Assembly: GCA_902798915.1 (NCBI GenBank)
Contig: CADBYM010000001.1
Span: 62,001-126,000, forward strand
Source: an uncultured Coriobacteriaceae bacterium
Lineage (GTDB): Bacteria; Actinomycetota; Coriobacteriia; Coriobacteriales; Atopobiaceae
Direction of reading: 5' to 3'
Length of the DNA stretch: 64,000 bases
The notes under the pieces were generated by a model. That model saw only the letters and a program-made list of their open reading frames with translations. It made no database searches and was not told the DNA's origin. Positions within the stretch are counted from its first letter, which is position 1, and each line of letters begins with the position of its first letter. The position numbers and the translations under genes were made by a program. Of the stretch, positions 20,701 through 25,188 are shown piece after piece.

Positions 20701-23135
20701 ACGTCATCACCGAGGTGCCGGGCACCGGCGAGAACATGTCTTACGATCTTGCTCCGCGCTATGCGCGTGTGGTCGTCACCCAGAACGCGAGCGACTCCAC
20801 CGTACTCGACGCGGCCATAACCTACAGCACCGATGGCAGGACCTACACCGAAGACGTGCCAACCTTCACAAACATTCATGGTTCCCAGATCGAGAAGTTC
20901 GTCAACAAGGCGCGCCATGCCGATTCGACCAGCTTCGACCAAGACCTGACCTATGACATCGTCGCCTTCGTCACGTCCGACGCATGCTGGATGCGCGTGA
21001 CGGACGATTTACCGAATGCGCTCGAGTTCGCGACCGAGGCCGACGGCAGCGTGAAGGTTGACGTGCGCGACCTCGGCACATACAACGACCATCGCGATCA
21101 CGGCACCGTGGAACAGGTGGCCGGCACCGAAATCGGCGGTGAGTTCGTCTCGGTCGACGCCAACACCACAGCCAACAAGCTCGTCGTCGACGTGTACAGA
21201 CTCGACGAGATCGGCCTGCGCGAGCACTGGGTCAAGATCAGCTTCAAGGCACACCTCAACAAGAGCGCCGTCACTGATGTCGCGAGCATCGCCAACACTG
21301 CCCACTACAACATCTGGGACATCGAGTTCAACCCCGACGTCGAGCCGCCCGAGCCCACGCATGGCAACTTCACGCCCAACGCTGACGTGACGCCTCCCGT
21401 GACGGAGGTATCGGTGAGCAAGGAGTGGAAGGACAGCGAAGGCGCGGAAATCGACTGGCCGGAGGGCGCAGAAGTCACGGTAGAGCTGCTCAGGGATGGC
21501 GAGGCTACCGGTGAGAGGCGCGTTCTTACCAGCGATGAGCCGAGCGTGACGTTCACCGAGCTTGCGACCGACGACGAGCAGAGCGTCCAGTACTCCGTGG
21601 CAGAGTCGAGCGTTTCGGGCGTGCCAGAGGGCTACACGACTGCGGTCACCGGTGACGTCGCGAACGGCTATGTCATAACCAACACCTTGCCGCCTGCGAC
21701 GAGGTCCGTCAGCGTTACCAAGACGTGGCAGGACAGCAACGAGGAGGCCATCGACTGGCCCGCCGACGTCACCGTCACGGTGGAGCTCCTGAAGGATGGC
21801 GAGGCCACGGGCAAGACCGTAGAGCTCACCGCCGACGAGCCGACGGCCACGTTCGACGACCTCGAGGCGGGGGACGACATCGTGTACTCCGTCAGTGAGG
21901 CGAACGTCACGGGCGTGCCGGCCGCCTACACCACGGAGGTCGAGGAGACCGATGACGGCGCATTCACCATCACGAACACGCTCAGCTACACCGAGGTCAG
22001 CGTCGAGAAGCTTTGGAAGAACGACGACGGCGATGACATCGACTGGCCGGAGGGCGCAAAGGTGACCGTCGAGGTACTGCAGGACGGCATGTCGATGAGC
22101 CCCGCCATAACGAAGGACCTTACCGAAGACGAGACCGAGTGGACCTTCGAGGAGCTGCCGGTTGGCCACGAGTACACGGTGCGCGAGACGGCGGTCGCGG
22201 GAACAATGGTGAACGTCACGTCCGAGACGACGGGCAGCGTTGACGAGGGCTTCACGATTACGAACACCGTCACGGAAGTGCCTGCGCCGAAGGTGAAGAC
22301 CATCGAGGTCGCCAAGGCGTGGCAGGATACCGAGGGCAACGAGGCCGAGTGGCCCGAAGGCGTGGCGGTTACGGTTGAGCTTCTCGCCGACGGCGAGCCC
22401 CTCGACCCGGCGCGCACGATTGAGCTGACGGCGGACGAGCCCTCCGGGAGCTTCAAGGTCCAGGTCGACGAAGACGCGGATGAGTCCGTCGAGTACACCG
22501 TGCGCGAGCGTGCGGTCACGGGTGGTGCCGCAGGGTTCAGCGTCTCCGTTGCCGGAAACGCGGATGAAGGCTTCACGATTACAAATAAGCAAACCCCGAC
22601 TCTACGCGAGGTGAGCGTCACGAAGACGTGGGTCGGCAGCGACGGCAAGGAGATGGAGTGGCCGAAGGATGCGGAGGTCACGGTCGAGCTTCTCGCCGAC
22701 GGTAAGGCGCTGGAACCGGCGGCCACGCTCGTGCTCAACGCAAAGAGCACCTCAGGTACGTTTACGGGTCTGGCTAACGATGAAACCAAGTACACCGTTC
22801 GTGAGGTCAAGGTCAGCGGTGCCGATGCGGGCTTCTCGGTGAAGGAGTCCGGCAGTGGCGACGCGCGCAAGCTGACCAACACCTACGGCACGACGCCACC
22901 GACTCCCACGACGCCACCGACTACCACGACGCCACCGACCCCCACGACCCCAGCCAACAAGACGAGCACACCGTCCACCGCTGCCCATACCACCACGAGC
23001 AGTCCGAGCATGAGCACCACGAAGACCTCCACGCCCAAGACGGGCGATCGCACGCAGTTGGGCGCGCTTATCACGTGCGCGACTCTGGGTGCTGCCGTCG
23101 TCCTCGTCGGTGTGAGGCGTAGGCGTAGGTCGTAG
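2793..23135 (+). CDS. giant multidomain cell-wall-anchored surface protein (BspA-like LRR / beta-helix / pilin-type isopeptide repeats / Cna-B)
   Basis: Predicted adhesin of 6780 residues, one open frame of 20.3 kb. Approximate order by residue: signal peptide 1-34; Cna-B-like fold 110-223; Pro/Glu repeats 228-290; ADP-rich domain 296-460; a ~110-residue SDLI-type domain 463-570; BspA-like leucine-rich repeats 576-1370; a second SDLI-type domain 1371-1590; more leucine-rich repeats 1600-2330; Gly-rich right-handed beta-helix 2331-2843 (NMTGGEIAGNTG-type turns); pilin-like and Cna-B domains to 3149; 19 tandem FctA/Spy0128-type isopeptide domains 3150-5583; Cna-B, two SpaA-like domains, another pilin-like domain and a D1-like domain to 6203; five Cna-B repeats 6204-6696; Thr/Pro linker; TPKTG 6747-6751, hydrophobic helix and Arg tail. 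TPKTG is a variant of the sortase LPXTG motif. The isopeptide folds keep the early-strand Lys, the ITE Glu and the TNTY Asn expected for self-formed crosslinks. Binding partner unknown. Confidence 0.9.
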   Translation: MKGRTRWRGQRLALSLLLSVTMALSGVPTTALSEALGEVYEPTEQDAGSGDASTNQMPEVGPEPTARQESNPVPESQTEEKAATETKPASTREGEAAQESEAARGDQDARGNLQVSLTLNNAPGGSEVLPYIVTIQNADGTFVGADGSTLDGANETDNRARMQVSQATPLELSGLPAGAYKVNVVDAPAIEGYALNEGESTIQLETSVEEEGTAGATLIMSYDQVAKEPEPQPEPQPEPTEDAKPTEDAEPTEDAKPEEQKAGDAAETSAPEPEAEKDATEADHKEPEANTQKTFVHEDDALKVTAELADPSVLPAGVRFVVTPVTSEVKAYNYDAYMEALNNVTNEQDKYTDKNTLLYDVAFLTTGEDGKDVEVQPDEGSVKVSFEFKKDQLAKKLDAPQAADVTVTHLPLADGVAASEVASDDIKAEPIADAKVIGEGTDTLTFEADSFSVYAFSYTVDFHYEGVDHSIPGESQILLSDLIEELQIKNGDELLKVADVERVQFTDEHLVEVAEVSGVITIMSRSSEKADVDAGDKNFLLSSKEPFTSDETLTITLANGKIIEVGVTDDQEITIGDLKYKLDDYALEATVVGVADSFNGSDITVPATVQPLDDDTTLYNVIKIDEYAFEGSVVKNVVVKGSITLDSYYGAFEKSSVETVRFEGDTTNIGSYQFWEVSSLKSVWAAAENSTLTLGNMAFQSCSNLTSLTAWSEATTTIEDGAFADAGMTAEQITYAYTPETTAYEDDVYTYALDKTENTATITGLSESYSGDYNLSIPNDVAADGTTYTINSIGKSAFSNNEKVQSVSLDSSTGIAIGESAFGGCSNMTGTLDGVTSIGNYAFRDTKISSVTMLGVRNIGTQALDATQSPIDFTIKGGDLHITHGIVSQSKNFKSITIDASGDLSFDDWSVQGDYWGGSKVETITVNCPNDINLPFQVFGDNYNDEFKSITINAHVTNVGGSAFKRLGSSSQPVTVNFTKGVDKISENAFGDDGSSEDAFHAASGSRIIINNNEEDTEYIDSSFPASNVTIIFNDKTINREPPHDDALTYRLRGDGKLAVTGLYEDEDGHTQSTFTVPSKLEWEGASYDVVAIEEGAFKGLSNLNVTVQGDIEVRGTYVNDQSGSTGGFAYVTDSTVTFQGKADLKASAFQGAQNLTVNANGSSIDLGQKAFAFVTGLNLATSASTKVTGGAYNVFQNAQGALDFEGGVDSIGGYSFLNCDDLDITTTTADTYGWGDYGLNQSSTSVNVTIEAEANASEIKWDAWGGVKSFTVNFADKLDWVWPDCYDLGNNGAVPVTINFNGGVGNIINGAFSGLKGAEGTVINIKGDSATVYEGSFPDDENLTVNFDMYYEDVTGAQYNDTLTKTTVTYKARDYREEGKEQKLLSDLIADMGLTMADGSSIDLSEVASVQFQKHDVTSTSVAGNILYNVAGDTPVNVGPADYLLTSGTAFTNEEAVCITLNDGTKIKSNWTDQADRYNIDGRDSIQLTDILRATGDSNVFNALGYSPQYAQYGDYFYFYWRVDDKDGNKLQDGFDLLADGYDFCKVTGVDNIEYPGYGKLYIYQYGAESNGWLTFSSGASYIFLIQNKKPVVPESDGVFIYKVEDSQAVITGVDPNYEGDGVVTVPATVELEDYDSEEVGVKKSYPVTTIKGLALMQDEKLKEITLADSNTPLLIEDAAIFQSKNLESVSGNRPVKFQSGGTGAAISENAALTSLTLRIDDTRVAIGQNDALKDVDLTIDTLSIDMSTLKGMDSVENLSITGNSITVGSNAFNYNDALKTLVVSSENPMAIGAFALKDKAELNSVTFVGKVTSIGNSAFAGDSALTTVTLGNAAGDTLTIEKEAFAGCTALKANNVVCKQIVKSEAGTVTIPSVGTGVPLGAYLVKTDIDEVEAIMTFADSWYKQNGNYCPIKDIVYVDFSLVRPNGKNVTGVAVDVLASNASDNRISIGKDATLYDKQTFEVFHLKDAAAGTVEHVSSQNDGFDGTKILNLSFHVDGLSPFALTVLSNKYHDDQFWYELNTDDPKNITATITGIYDGDSQDNPVTRLDFTGVTHDANAFKVVGFSDSALDTESNSSAIPGNKSVTSVLFTADGIMNTIPKSSTNYQYVVPEGLFAGCTNLENVQFGEQENTSLSRQLSLGKNVFKDCANMKTFVSHIARTFVNASAFEGCTGLETVVFTGMSNSSGHSSISEGAFAAATGLKYLRLDDAYAVNDRAFNATAGTAFVTKGATINYMADRIGKFNSYIYMGNNTESISSRSMVRNAPAVAYIAYPVADQYSNYVELIEHSHSNLKDLYFDCERSLFGEHAAALDDAAATKGITLHYNSNVFERALHLDGVKGNDSSATGSYEKPFKTYAALKEAWLVAGSPDSAVEETDEVIAPIVNPALEAVGINEKCGKFEDTYHTVQKAYITNAVTISSPETWDGGIALYRFPGDNKHDSFTGTMVENNSTLTLRDVVLDGSGEPAAGYSEGVDESPNASLNSASYVSATGPIVYSQGTLNIEQGAVVRNNKRTSAVYPNGAGGIYAGGTVNMTGGEIAGNTGLYGGGIEVLGSNARFTMSGGVIKNNVANGKSEGFGGGVLVASGATMDLSGGTISGNRVINPQSGSLGSGGGGIAVGGGVSGMCQGAMLNMTGGTVANNFAQNNGGGISIQDNCTANISGGSITGNHAQSGMFGGGGIYVNGNRAETDGELNLTNVLITQNTSEQEGGGLAGCATSDTSVYAIDGGAIYNNTSEDNSDVYISLALTAPSYVDTMKGHVTPYMFNGAACNWTDVYNNHKPVTLAQLANIRTLSHDSEIGLKANPTGDQPATAAVTITNNTSGTKGGGIGSNGTVNIGHIPDDKELSWTPEVNKVLYSRDMKEDETFTFKVYEEKVGQGFNFWWTKYEDVPVGIGSVTGIVDSVSKKIGFDSINLGTISGSAVGSTRTFLFVEDKPAADSDLMVPNKYLAITVIIATKWDEAAKEEVLTAEVSKIEEGKILANGDFEFDDGTDLFGHSVEGVTNKDNFGRIRNKVDKAEFENFSTVTELSAHKEWVNEYSTPTIPEGAQVTYLLLADGVDTEKTITLDGTKDTRGEDEPWVATWRNLDVYRKDAFGNLIPVEGSDDYERIAYTVRETKCTPSSYKVVGKRDREVTSVSRAEFVNEYKANGTYELKGTKTIENRSFQDGDTWTFTVKGEEIQNDAAPEEGGSGESGSGEEGSEGDDSGESDPAAAASTVPMPPQTEVTINPKTGTVADVSFGTIEYTEKDINKTYKYTITESGTVAGVENDPAPTREIVVEVKDNKDGTLSVTKTVNSDTFAYTNTYKSSGTAEFKGQKTLKNRVFNDDDKLIVAVEGKDGAKVPNPDRINVDLTPGQNTATYAFAPITYTHEDLGGKDSAEFEYIVTETPTMAGTTREGGVHTVKVAVSEHSPKKDGKLDVDIVYSDGDEVSFINTYSATGDVTIEGKKTIQNRPFQTGDTLTVTVSADEGVRLPSPATRTVTLTNGQNTAAFDFGTIAYTLDDMKDASGKLLEEKTFVYTVTETAYMKGTTADAAEHTVTVKLTDDKKGHLVPEVTYSDGEQVEFTNTYDASGSIALSGTKFISNRAFKEGDTATIKIEAVTNGAPMPSEHEVTVSPDVDTSSQSYRFGPITYTLAHAGGANSEATYQYKVTESACSMDGVTKDSKEYIVTVTVKDTSTGALTVTANNQDALDFTNIYNATGSTVLKATKKIQNRKFLASDADKWTFTVSAADDAPLPNPSSVTITPTAGESSYDFEFAAINYDESDIGKTYTYTITESGEVAGVTNAAAQAVTVKVEDNKDGTLKVTNSTDSDKPVFVNTYEAEGETTLRGAKIIENRDFQKNDKWTFTLTGPEGAPMPSEKSVTIEPEEGRSAEFSFGPIQYATADIGKEYTYTITESGKVNGVTNDAVTAKTVTVKVTDNGDRTLSIENSTSANPVTFTNSYAATGKVQFSGVKTIENRKFRNGDTLKVTLSGDNLTENQEKTVSLTAGKTSAAFSFDEITYSLSDMGGSDEKTFTYTIAEEAVMAGTTADGKSHTVTVKLTDDKQGHLVPEVTYSDGDKIAFTNTYDAEGEIVFGGTKTIQNRKFKDGDSATIKIEAQTEGAPMPDDDEVTIVPTAGTESQAYAFEAIKFDLNDLPRGANSSKIFQYKITESESDMAGVTKDTKNYIAKVTVTDDGSGTLSVSSNIDNAALDFTNTYTATGEIELGGTKSIENREFHDGDSAVFKIARVTEGAPMPDNDTARVTPTYGDSVEYAFGKITYDLADAGGANSSQSYKYKITEFNQAMSGVTKDDTSYEITVTVADTGTGELTVTSTNKSELNFTNIYDARGNIQFKGSKTIEGRKFKDGDSATFKIEAITEGAPLPENKTTTVSPTSGDKVGYALDAIEYELKDLPGGANSSAEFKYRVSESASSMEGVTKDDNAYEITVTVTDNGSGKLAVESDVNKAALDFTNTYNATGSIKFGGKKTIKNRDFQPGDTATIALEAVTTGAPMPDVDEVTVSADSGNAIHYAFEKIEYALSDIPNGAGHSKQFKYKVFETDCDMDGVTKDSKVYNITVTVADNNTGTLTVTSNIAKDALNFTNTYNAKGSAEIVGTKEMVGRAFRAGDEWTFTIASEDEDAPLPAETSVALKANEMASFKFQKIAYDVTDLADVEADADGARTKTFTYTVTESGDIAGVTNDVAKTVRVTVTDRGKGTLEVKTDVPEGKLTFQNTYRASGHTELAGTKMIAGRQFKDGDEWTFTVSAAEGVPMPEHDSITINPKSGASAEVDFGSISYTQADVGKTYTYTITESGEVVGVTNDSAKTVTVEVSDKGDGTLKVANSATKTPVVFENTYEATGSTTLAATKTISGRDFQDGDEWTFTVAADDESAPMPAQNPVTIKPKSGASAEVDFGSIAFTEVDAGKTYSYTITETGEVTNVTNDAVRTAIISIDDNGDGTLEVRNSQTRSPATFTNTYSADGEAGLKATKQIYGRQFQDGDSWTFTVSAAEGVPMPEHDSITINPKSGASAELDFGKIAFTQADAGKTYTYTITESGAVAGVTNDSEAKEVTIAVTDNGDGTLQVTNSANKTPVIFENTYDATGSTTLAATKTISGRDFQNGDEWTFTVAADDESAPMPAQNPVTIDPMSGASAEVDFGSISYTLADVGKTYTYTITESGEVAGVTNDSAKTVTVEVSDKGDGTLQVTNSANKTPVVFTNEYAASGKLVLSGRKSIKDKPDTMDLSGFKFTVTEDGEKVATGASDADGTITFDEISYESLDSVGIHTYVVSEDADTKDGVTNTKEAKTVVVEVSDNGDGTLKAEASQGGVALDAVSFENEYKAEGSVVLSVSKTFNDWSKADGFGFTLTAVTKGAPMPADDGNKATVTESKTTADFGTITYTKAGTYEYAITEDVPTGVTVKASTNDGITYDVAARTVTVTVTDNGDGTLSAEADYGTSGNVFVNTYSASGEVVLGATKSFNDWTKADGFGFTLAAVTEGAPMPAGNGNKATATESEAALFGKITYDEPGIYEYVITEDVPAGVTRQNPIRGGITYDTSEKHVTVTVTDDGKGHLTATPSVLPSGLTFANTYETTEVTGRKVWVDDATHADDTRPESITVQLQSRKGTGDWTDVAGKTATLTGDETSFSFTNLPKYDDRTELDYRVIETNVPEGYVATGGTVDDEYVITNTITEKREAEKPTSLTVRKVSADEEPLAGATFTLTSSDGSTKDYVTGTDGRASIEFTTTGTWTLQETKAPSGYVVNDQIYNIEVTRNGIQSITYETGNAVWTWLYNLVMRPMLADGTLTVEDEQTSVKVAKVDVAGKELAGVTLQVLDEAGKIVKEWTTKGSKGEAEELRGLVTDVRYVIHEAQAPAGYVKAQDAAFTISAKGEVKYLGAKRGDGALLVVNSPTSGTATLVVSKVVAGEEGWDESEEYEFELRKVDATTSDVISTDTTKVKAGKTGEFGAITYVQPGTYDYVITEVPGTGENMSYDLAPRYARVVVTQNASDSTVLDAAITYSTDGRTYTEDVPTFTNIHGSQIEKFVNKARHADSTSFDQDLTYDIVAFVTSDACWMRVTDDLPNALEFATEADGSVKVDVRDLGTYNDHRDHGTVEQVAGTEIGGEFVSVDANTTANKLVVDVYRLDEIGLREHWVKISFKAHLNKSAVTDVASIANTAHYNIWDIEFNPDVEPPEPTHGNFTPNADVTPPVTEVSVSKEWKDSEGAEIDWPEGAEVTVELLRDGEATGERRVLTSDEPSVTFTELATDDEQSVQYSVAESSVSGVPEGYTTAVTGDVANGYVITNTLPPATRSVSVTKTWQDSNEEAIDWPADVTVTVELLKDGEATGKTVELTADEPTATFDDLEAGDDIVYSVSEANVTGVPAAYTTEVEETDDGAFTITNTLSYTEVSVEKLWKNDDGDDIDWPEGAKVTVEVLQDGMSMSPAITKDLTEDETEWTFEELPVGHEYTVRETAVAGTMVNVTSETTGSVDEGFTITNTVTEVPAPKVKTIEVAKAWQDTEGNEAEWPEGVAVTVELLADGEPLDPARTIELTADEPSGSFKVQVDEDADESVEYTVRERAVTGGAAGFSVSVAGNADEGFTITNKQTPTLREVSVTKTWVGSDGKEMEWPKDAEVTVELLADGKALEPAATLVLNAKSTSGTFTGLANDETKYTVREVKVSGADAGFSVKESGSGDARKLTNTYGTTPPTPTTPPTTTTPPTPTTPANKTSTPSTAAHTTTSSPSMSTTKTSTPKTGDRTQLGALITCATLGAAVVLVGVRRRRRS
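3475..3660 (+). repeat. Pro/Glu/Asp-rich short tandem repeats in the giant adhesin
   Basis: Within the N-terminal part of the giant protein, PEPQ units are followed by three copies of PTEDA(K/E) encoded by near-identical 15-18-base units. The segment is acidic and presumably extended. It separates the first Cna-B-like fold from the next domain. Such codon-level repeats are prone to slippage, so length may vary between strains. Confidence 0.7.
4520..9780 (+). repeat. BspA-like leucine-rich repeat blocks inside the giant adhesin
   Basis: Encodes three blocks of LRR_5/BspA-type repeats of ~20-25 residues, e.g. TSIGNYAFRDTKISSVTM and VTSIGNSAFAGDSALTTVTL. The repeated I..(A/S)F.....L..(V/I) spacing is clear. 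Blocks run about 4520-5930, 5940-6900 and 7590-9780. Between the last two lies a second copy of a non-repeat domain first seen at 4180-4500 (shared LLSDLI and DETLTITLANGK-like motifs). BspA-type repeats in oral and gut bacteria are associated with binding host proteins or other bacteria. Confidence 0.8.
9785..11320 (+). repeat. glycine-rich right-handed beta-helix segment of the giant adhesin
   Basis: Encodes repeated turns of the form GG-x-I-x-x-N and NMTGG(T/E), preceded by the LDGVKGNDSS...KPFKTYAALKEA entry motif seen in many pectate-lyase-like surface proteins. The repeats suggest a solenoid. No polysaccharide-lyase active-site signature was identified, so a structural or binding role is more likely than catalysis. 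Confidence 0.7.
12241..19540 (+). repeat. array of 19 tandem pilin-type (FctA/Spy0128-like) isopeptide domains
   Basis: Each unit of ~115-160 residues begins with a G-x-x-x-(L/F)-x-G-x-K-x-I-x-N/G-R-x-F strand and ends with (F)TN(T/I)Y. In between are GDxxTF, APMP, YTITE and VTV-(T/S)D-N/K-G-D/S-G-TL motifs. I count 16 regular units followed by three divergent ones whose opening strand is altered (SIKDKPDTM and FNDW types). The Lys of the first strand, the Glu of ITE and the Asn of TN(T/I)Y are the residues expected to form an intramolecular Lys-Asn isopeptide bond. The array would form a stiff stalk of ~2400 residues. Units 13-14 and 15-16 are almost identical at DNA level. Confidence 0.85.
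21403..22880 (+). repeat. five C-terminal Cna-B repeats of the giant adhesin
   Basis: Five ~90-residue units open with V-(S/E)-V-x-K-x-W-x-(D/S) and contain (D/E)WP-x-x-x-VTVE(L/V)L-x-DG, an E-W/A-x-F strand, YxVxE and a closing (I/L)TN(T/K). This is the collagen-adhesin B-type fold, usually a stalk module with its own isopeptide bond. The units end at the Thr/Pro-rich wall-spanning linker. Confidence 0.85.
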
Positions 23136-23148
23136 TAAGTGCCTAAGT

Positions 23149-23181
23149 GCCACCCTTGGGGCGGGGCGTTCTGGGGGTGGC
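23149..23181 (+). terminator. possible weak terminator after the giant gene
   Basis: GCCACCC (23149-23155) can pair with GGGTGGC (23175-23181) across a long GC-rich loop just after the stop codon. There is no T-run, so this is a weak candidate. Confidence 0.3.
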
Positions 23182-23292
23182 CCTTGGGAGACTGTACAAT
23201 GCCCCCCGGTGCGGATTCTTCGATTTCGCTCCGGGGGGCTTCGCTTTGCGAGTATCATAGGAACCCCAAACGCAGGCGAACCGGGAGATATC

Positions 23293-25137
23293 ATGCCTAC
23301 AGACGAACAACGTCCGGTCCAGCGGAGACAGGCGTCAGGTGACGGCCATCCACGTCAGCAACGTCCCCAGCAGCGTCGAAGGAAGCCGAGCCAAGGTGGC
23401 GGTGGGCAAGGCAGCACACGACCGGCGGCGCGTCCACAGCGTGCCGTGCGCCCACAGTCCGGCCAACCATCGCAGCAGTCGCGTCCCCCGCAAGCGCGCA
23501 AGGACCCGTCCCACGGACGTCCACCTCAACATCATCCTCGTCAGCGTCGCTCGTCGCCGCTTCCCATCATCTTTGCGGTCGTCGGCGTCGTGTTCGTGGG
23601 GTTCTTGGCCTTCTTTGTGCTTCGCACCTGCCGCGGCGGGAACGCGGAGTCGGCTCCGGTCCAGACGACCGAGGCACAGAGCGTGGAGCAGGCGGTCGTC
23701 GAGGAGCCCGACTACATCGACATCAACCTCTTGATGGTGGGTGACATTCTCTTCCATTATCAGGTGCGGCAGAGCGGTCTTCAGGCAGACGGCACGCGCA
23801 GCTACGACCACATCTACGAGCACTTCAAGTCCGAGCTTGCCGACAAGGACATCAAGGTTCTGAACCAAGAGACGCCTCTGGGCGGAGCCGCGATTGGTGG
23901 CGACGCGCCAGATGGATTTGGCAGCTACCCGATGTTCAACGGTCCGCAAGAGATGGCAGATGCCGAGGCAAAGGCCGGATTCAACGTGATCCTTCGAGCG
24001 ACGAACCATGCGCTCGACGCCGGATACGAGGGCGCGCGGAGTGAGCTCTCGTACTGGAAGGAGAAATTCCCCGAGGTCACGGTGATCGGTGAGGTGAATC
24101 CGGACGACGCTTCCGCCTCCATCGACGATGTGTACGTTTACGAGAAGGACGGCTTCAAGGTTGCGGTGCTCAACTACACGTTCGACCTCAATGGCATCGA
24201 GGACCCCAATGGCATTGTCTCGATGCTTGAGGAGGAACACGTCCACACTACGATGGCGAAGGCGCGGGAACTCGCCGATATGATCGTCGTATTCCCGCAC
24301 TGGGGCGAGGAATACGAGACGCAGCCCAACGAGGAGCAACGCATGTGGGCGGAGCTGCTGGTGGAAGATGGTGCTGACGTCATCATCGGCAACCATCCCC
24401 ACGTCATGCAGCCGGTTGAGGTTCTTGCGGATGCAGATGGCAACCCAGTGCCTTGCTTCTGGTCTACCGGCAACTTCGTGAGCACATCGCCCGAGGATAT
24501 GAGCCTGCTTGGCGGCGTGCCGGAGGTGACTCTGCGCAAGGACAAGGACGGCAACTGTAGCGTTGAGTCCGCGCAGATGAAGGTGGTCGTCACGCACCTG
24601 GGGAATTCCGACGACATGACGGTGTACCTGTTGCCTGACTGGACGGATGAGCTCGCGGCGAGCAACTGGCTTAACACCGAGATGAATCCCAACACGGACA
24701 ACACGACCCTCACGAAGGAATGGGCCAATGACTTCTGCCTCCAGGTGTTGGGGAGTGACTTCAACACCCAGACGGGGTCGCTGACGGTTGACCTCACTGA
24801 CGTTCCTGTAACGACGAGCACGGTGGGCGACGAGGACGCCGAGACGGACACCGAGGGCACGGGAGAAGGCACCAGCTCGCAGGGTTCGAGCACCACCGGC
24901 TCGGGTGGCACCAGCTCGACGAGCACCACCGGCTCGGGTGGCACCGGCTCGACGAGCACCACCGGCTCGGGTGGCACCGGCTCGACAAGCACCGGGAGCT
25001 CGAAGACGAGTTCGGGCAGGACAACGGCTGGCTCCAACGCCGTCACGCTCGAGGAGGCGGAGGAAGAGGCCGAGGAGATTGGCAGCGGTTATTATGATGG
25101 CGGGTCGTACGATGAAGAGGAGGAGTACGACTACTGA
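23293..25137 (+). CDS. CapA-family membrane-anchored protein with Ser/Thr/Gly repeat tail
   Basis: A 614-residue member of the CapA family (poly-gamma-glutamate synthesis type, metallophosphatase-like fold). ATG 23293 is preceded by GGGAGA and gives the start MPTDEQRP; earlier in-frame starts lack a ribosome site. Residues 1-95 are basic and rich in Gln/Pro/Arg (cytoplasmic). A transmembrane helix follows (PIIFAVVGVVFVGFLAFFVL, about 97-116), then the extracellular CapA domain. That domain has NLLMVGDILFH, NQETPLGG, ATNHALD, FPHWGEEYE and IIGNHPHVMQP, the conserved metal-ligand-like motifs. The C-terminus has 11-residue Ser/Thr/Gly repeats and an acidic Tyr-rich end. Other Cap/Pgs synthesis genes are absent here, so a role in poly-glutamate export is not supported. 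A wall-associated phosphatase-like function is equally possible. Confidence 0.82.
   Translation: MPTDEQRPVQRRQASGDGHPRQQRPQQRRRKPSQGGGGQGSTRPAARPQRAVRPQSGQPSQQSRPPQARKDPSHGRPPQHHPRQRRSSPLPIIFAVVGVVFVGFLAFFVLRTCRGGNAESAPVQTTEAQSVEQAVVEEPDYIDINLLMVGDILFHYQVRQSGLQADGTRSYDHIYEHFKSELADKDIKVLNQETPLGGAAIGGDAPDGFGSYPMFNGPQEMADAEAKAGFNVILRATNHALDAGYEGARSELSYWKEKFPEVTVIGEVNPDDASASIDDVYVYEKDGFKVAVLNYTFDLNGIEDPNGIVSMLEEEHVHTTMAKARELADMIVVFPHWGEEYETQPNEEQRMWAELLVEDGADVIIGNHPHVMQPVEVLADADGNPVPCFWSTGNFVSTSPEDMSLLGGVPEVTLRKDKDGNCSVESAQMKVVVTHLGNSDDMTVYLLPDWTDELAASNWLNTEMNPNTDNTTLTKEWANDFCLQVLGSDFNTQTGSLTVDLTDVPVTTSTVGDEDAETDTEGTGEGTSSQGSSTTGSGGTSSTSTTGSGGTGSTSTTGSGGTGSTSTGSSKTSSGRTTAGSNAVTLEEAEEEAEEIGSGYYDGGSYDEEEEYDY
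24886..24999 (+). repeat. 33-base tandem repeat encoding STTGSGGTGST units
   Basis: Just over three copies of a 33-base unit, nearly identical at DNA level, encode an 11-residue Ser/Thr/Gly repeat near the C-terminus of the CapA-family protein. Such a tract is likely flexible, may be glycosylated, and may vary in copy number. Confidence 0.75.
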
Positions 25138-25188
25138 TGCCTCGCTTGCAAGCGCCCAAAGAGGTGCTTGCTACGGCAGGCACGGGCG

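Noticed and set aside
23293-25137. Poly-gamma-glutamate capsule operon
   Set aside because: Only the CapA-family protein is present; no CapB or CapC homologue is near.
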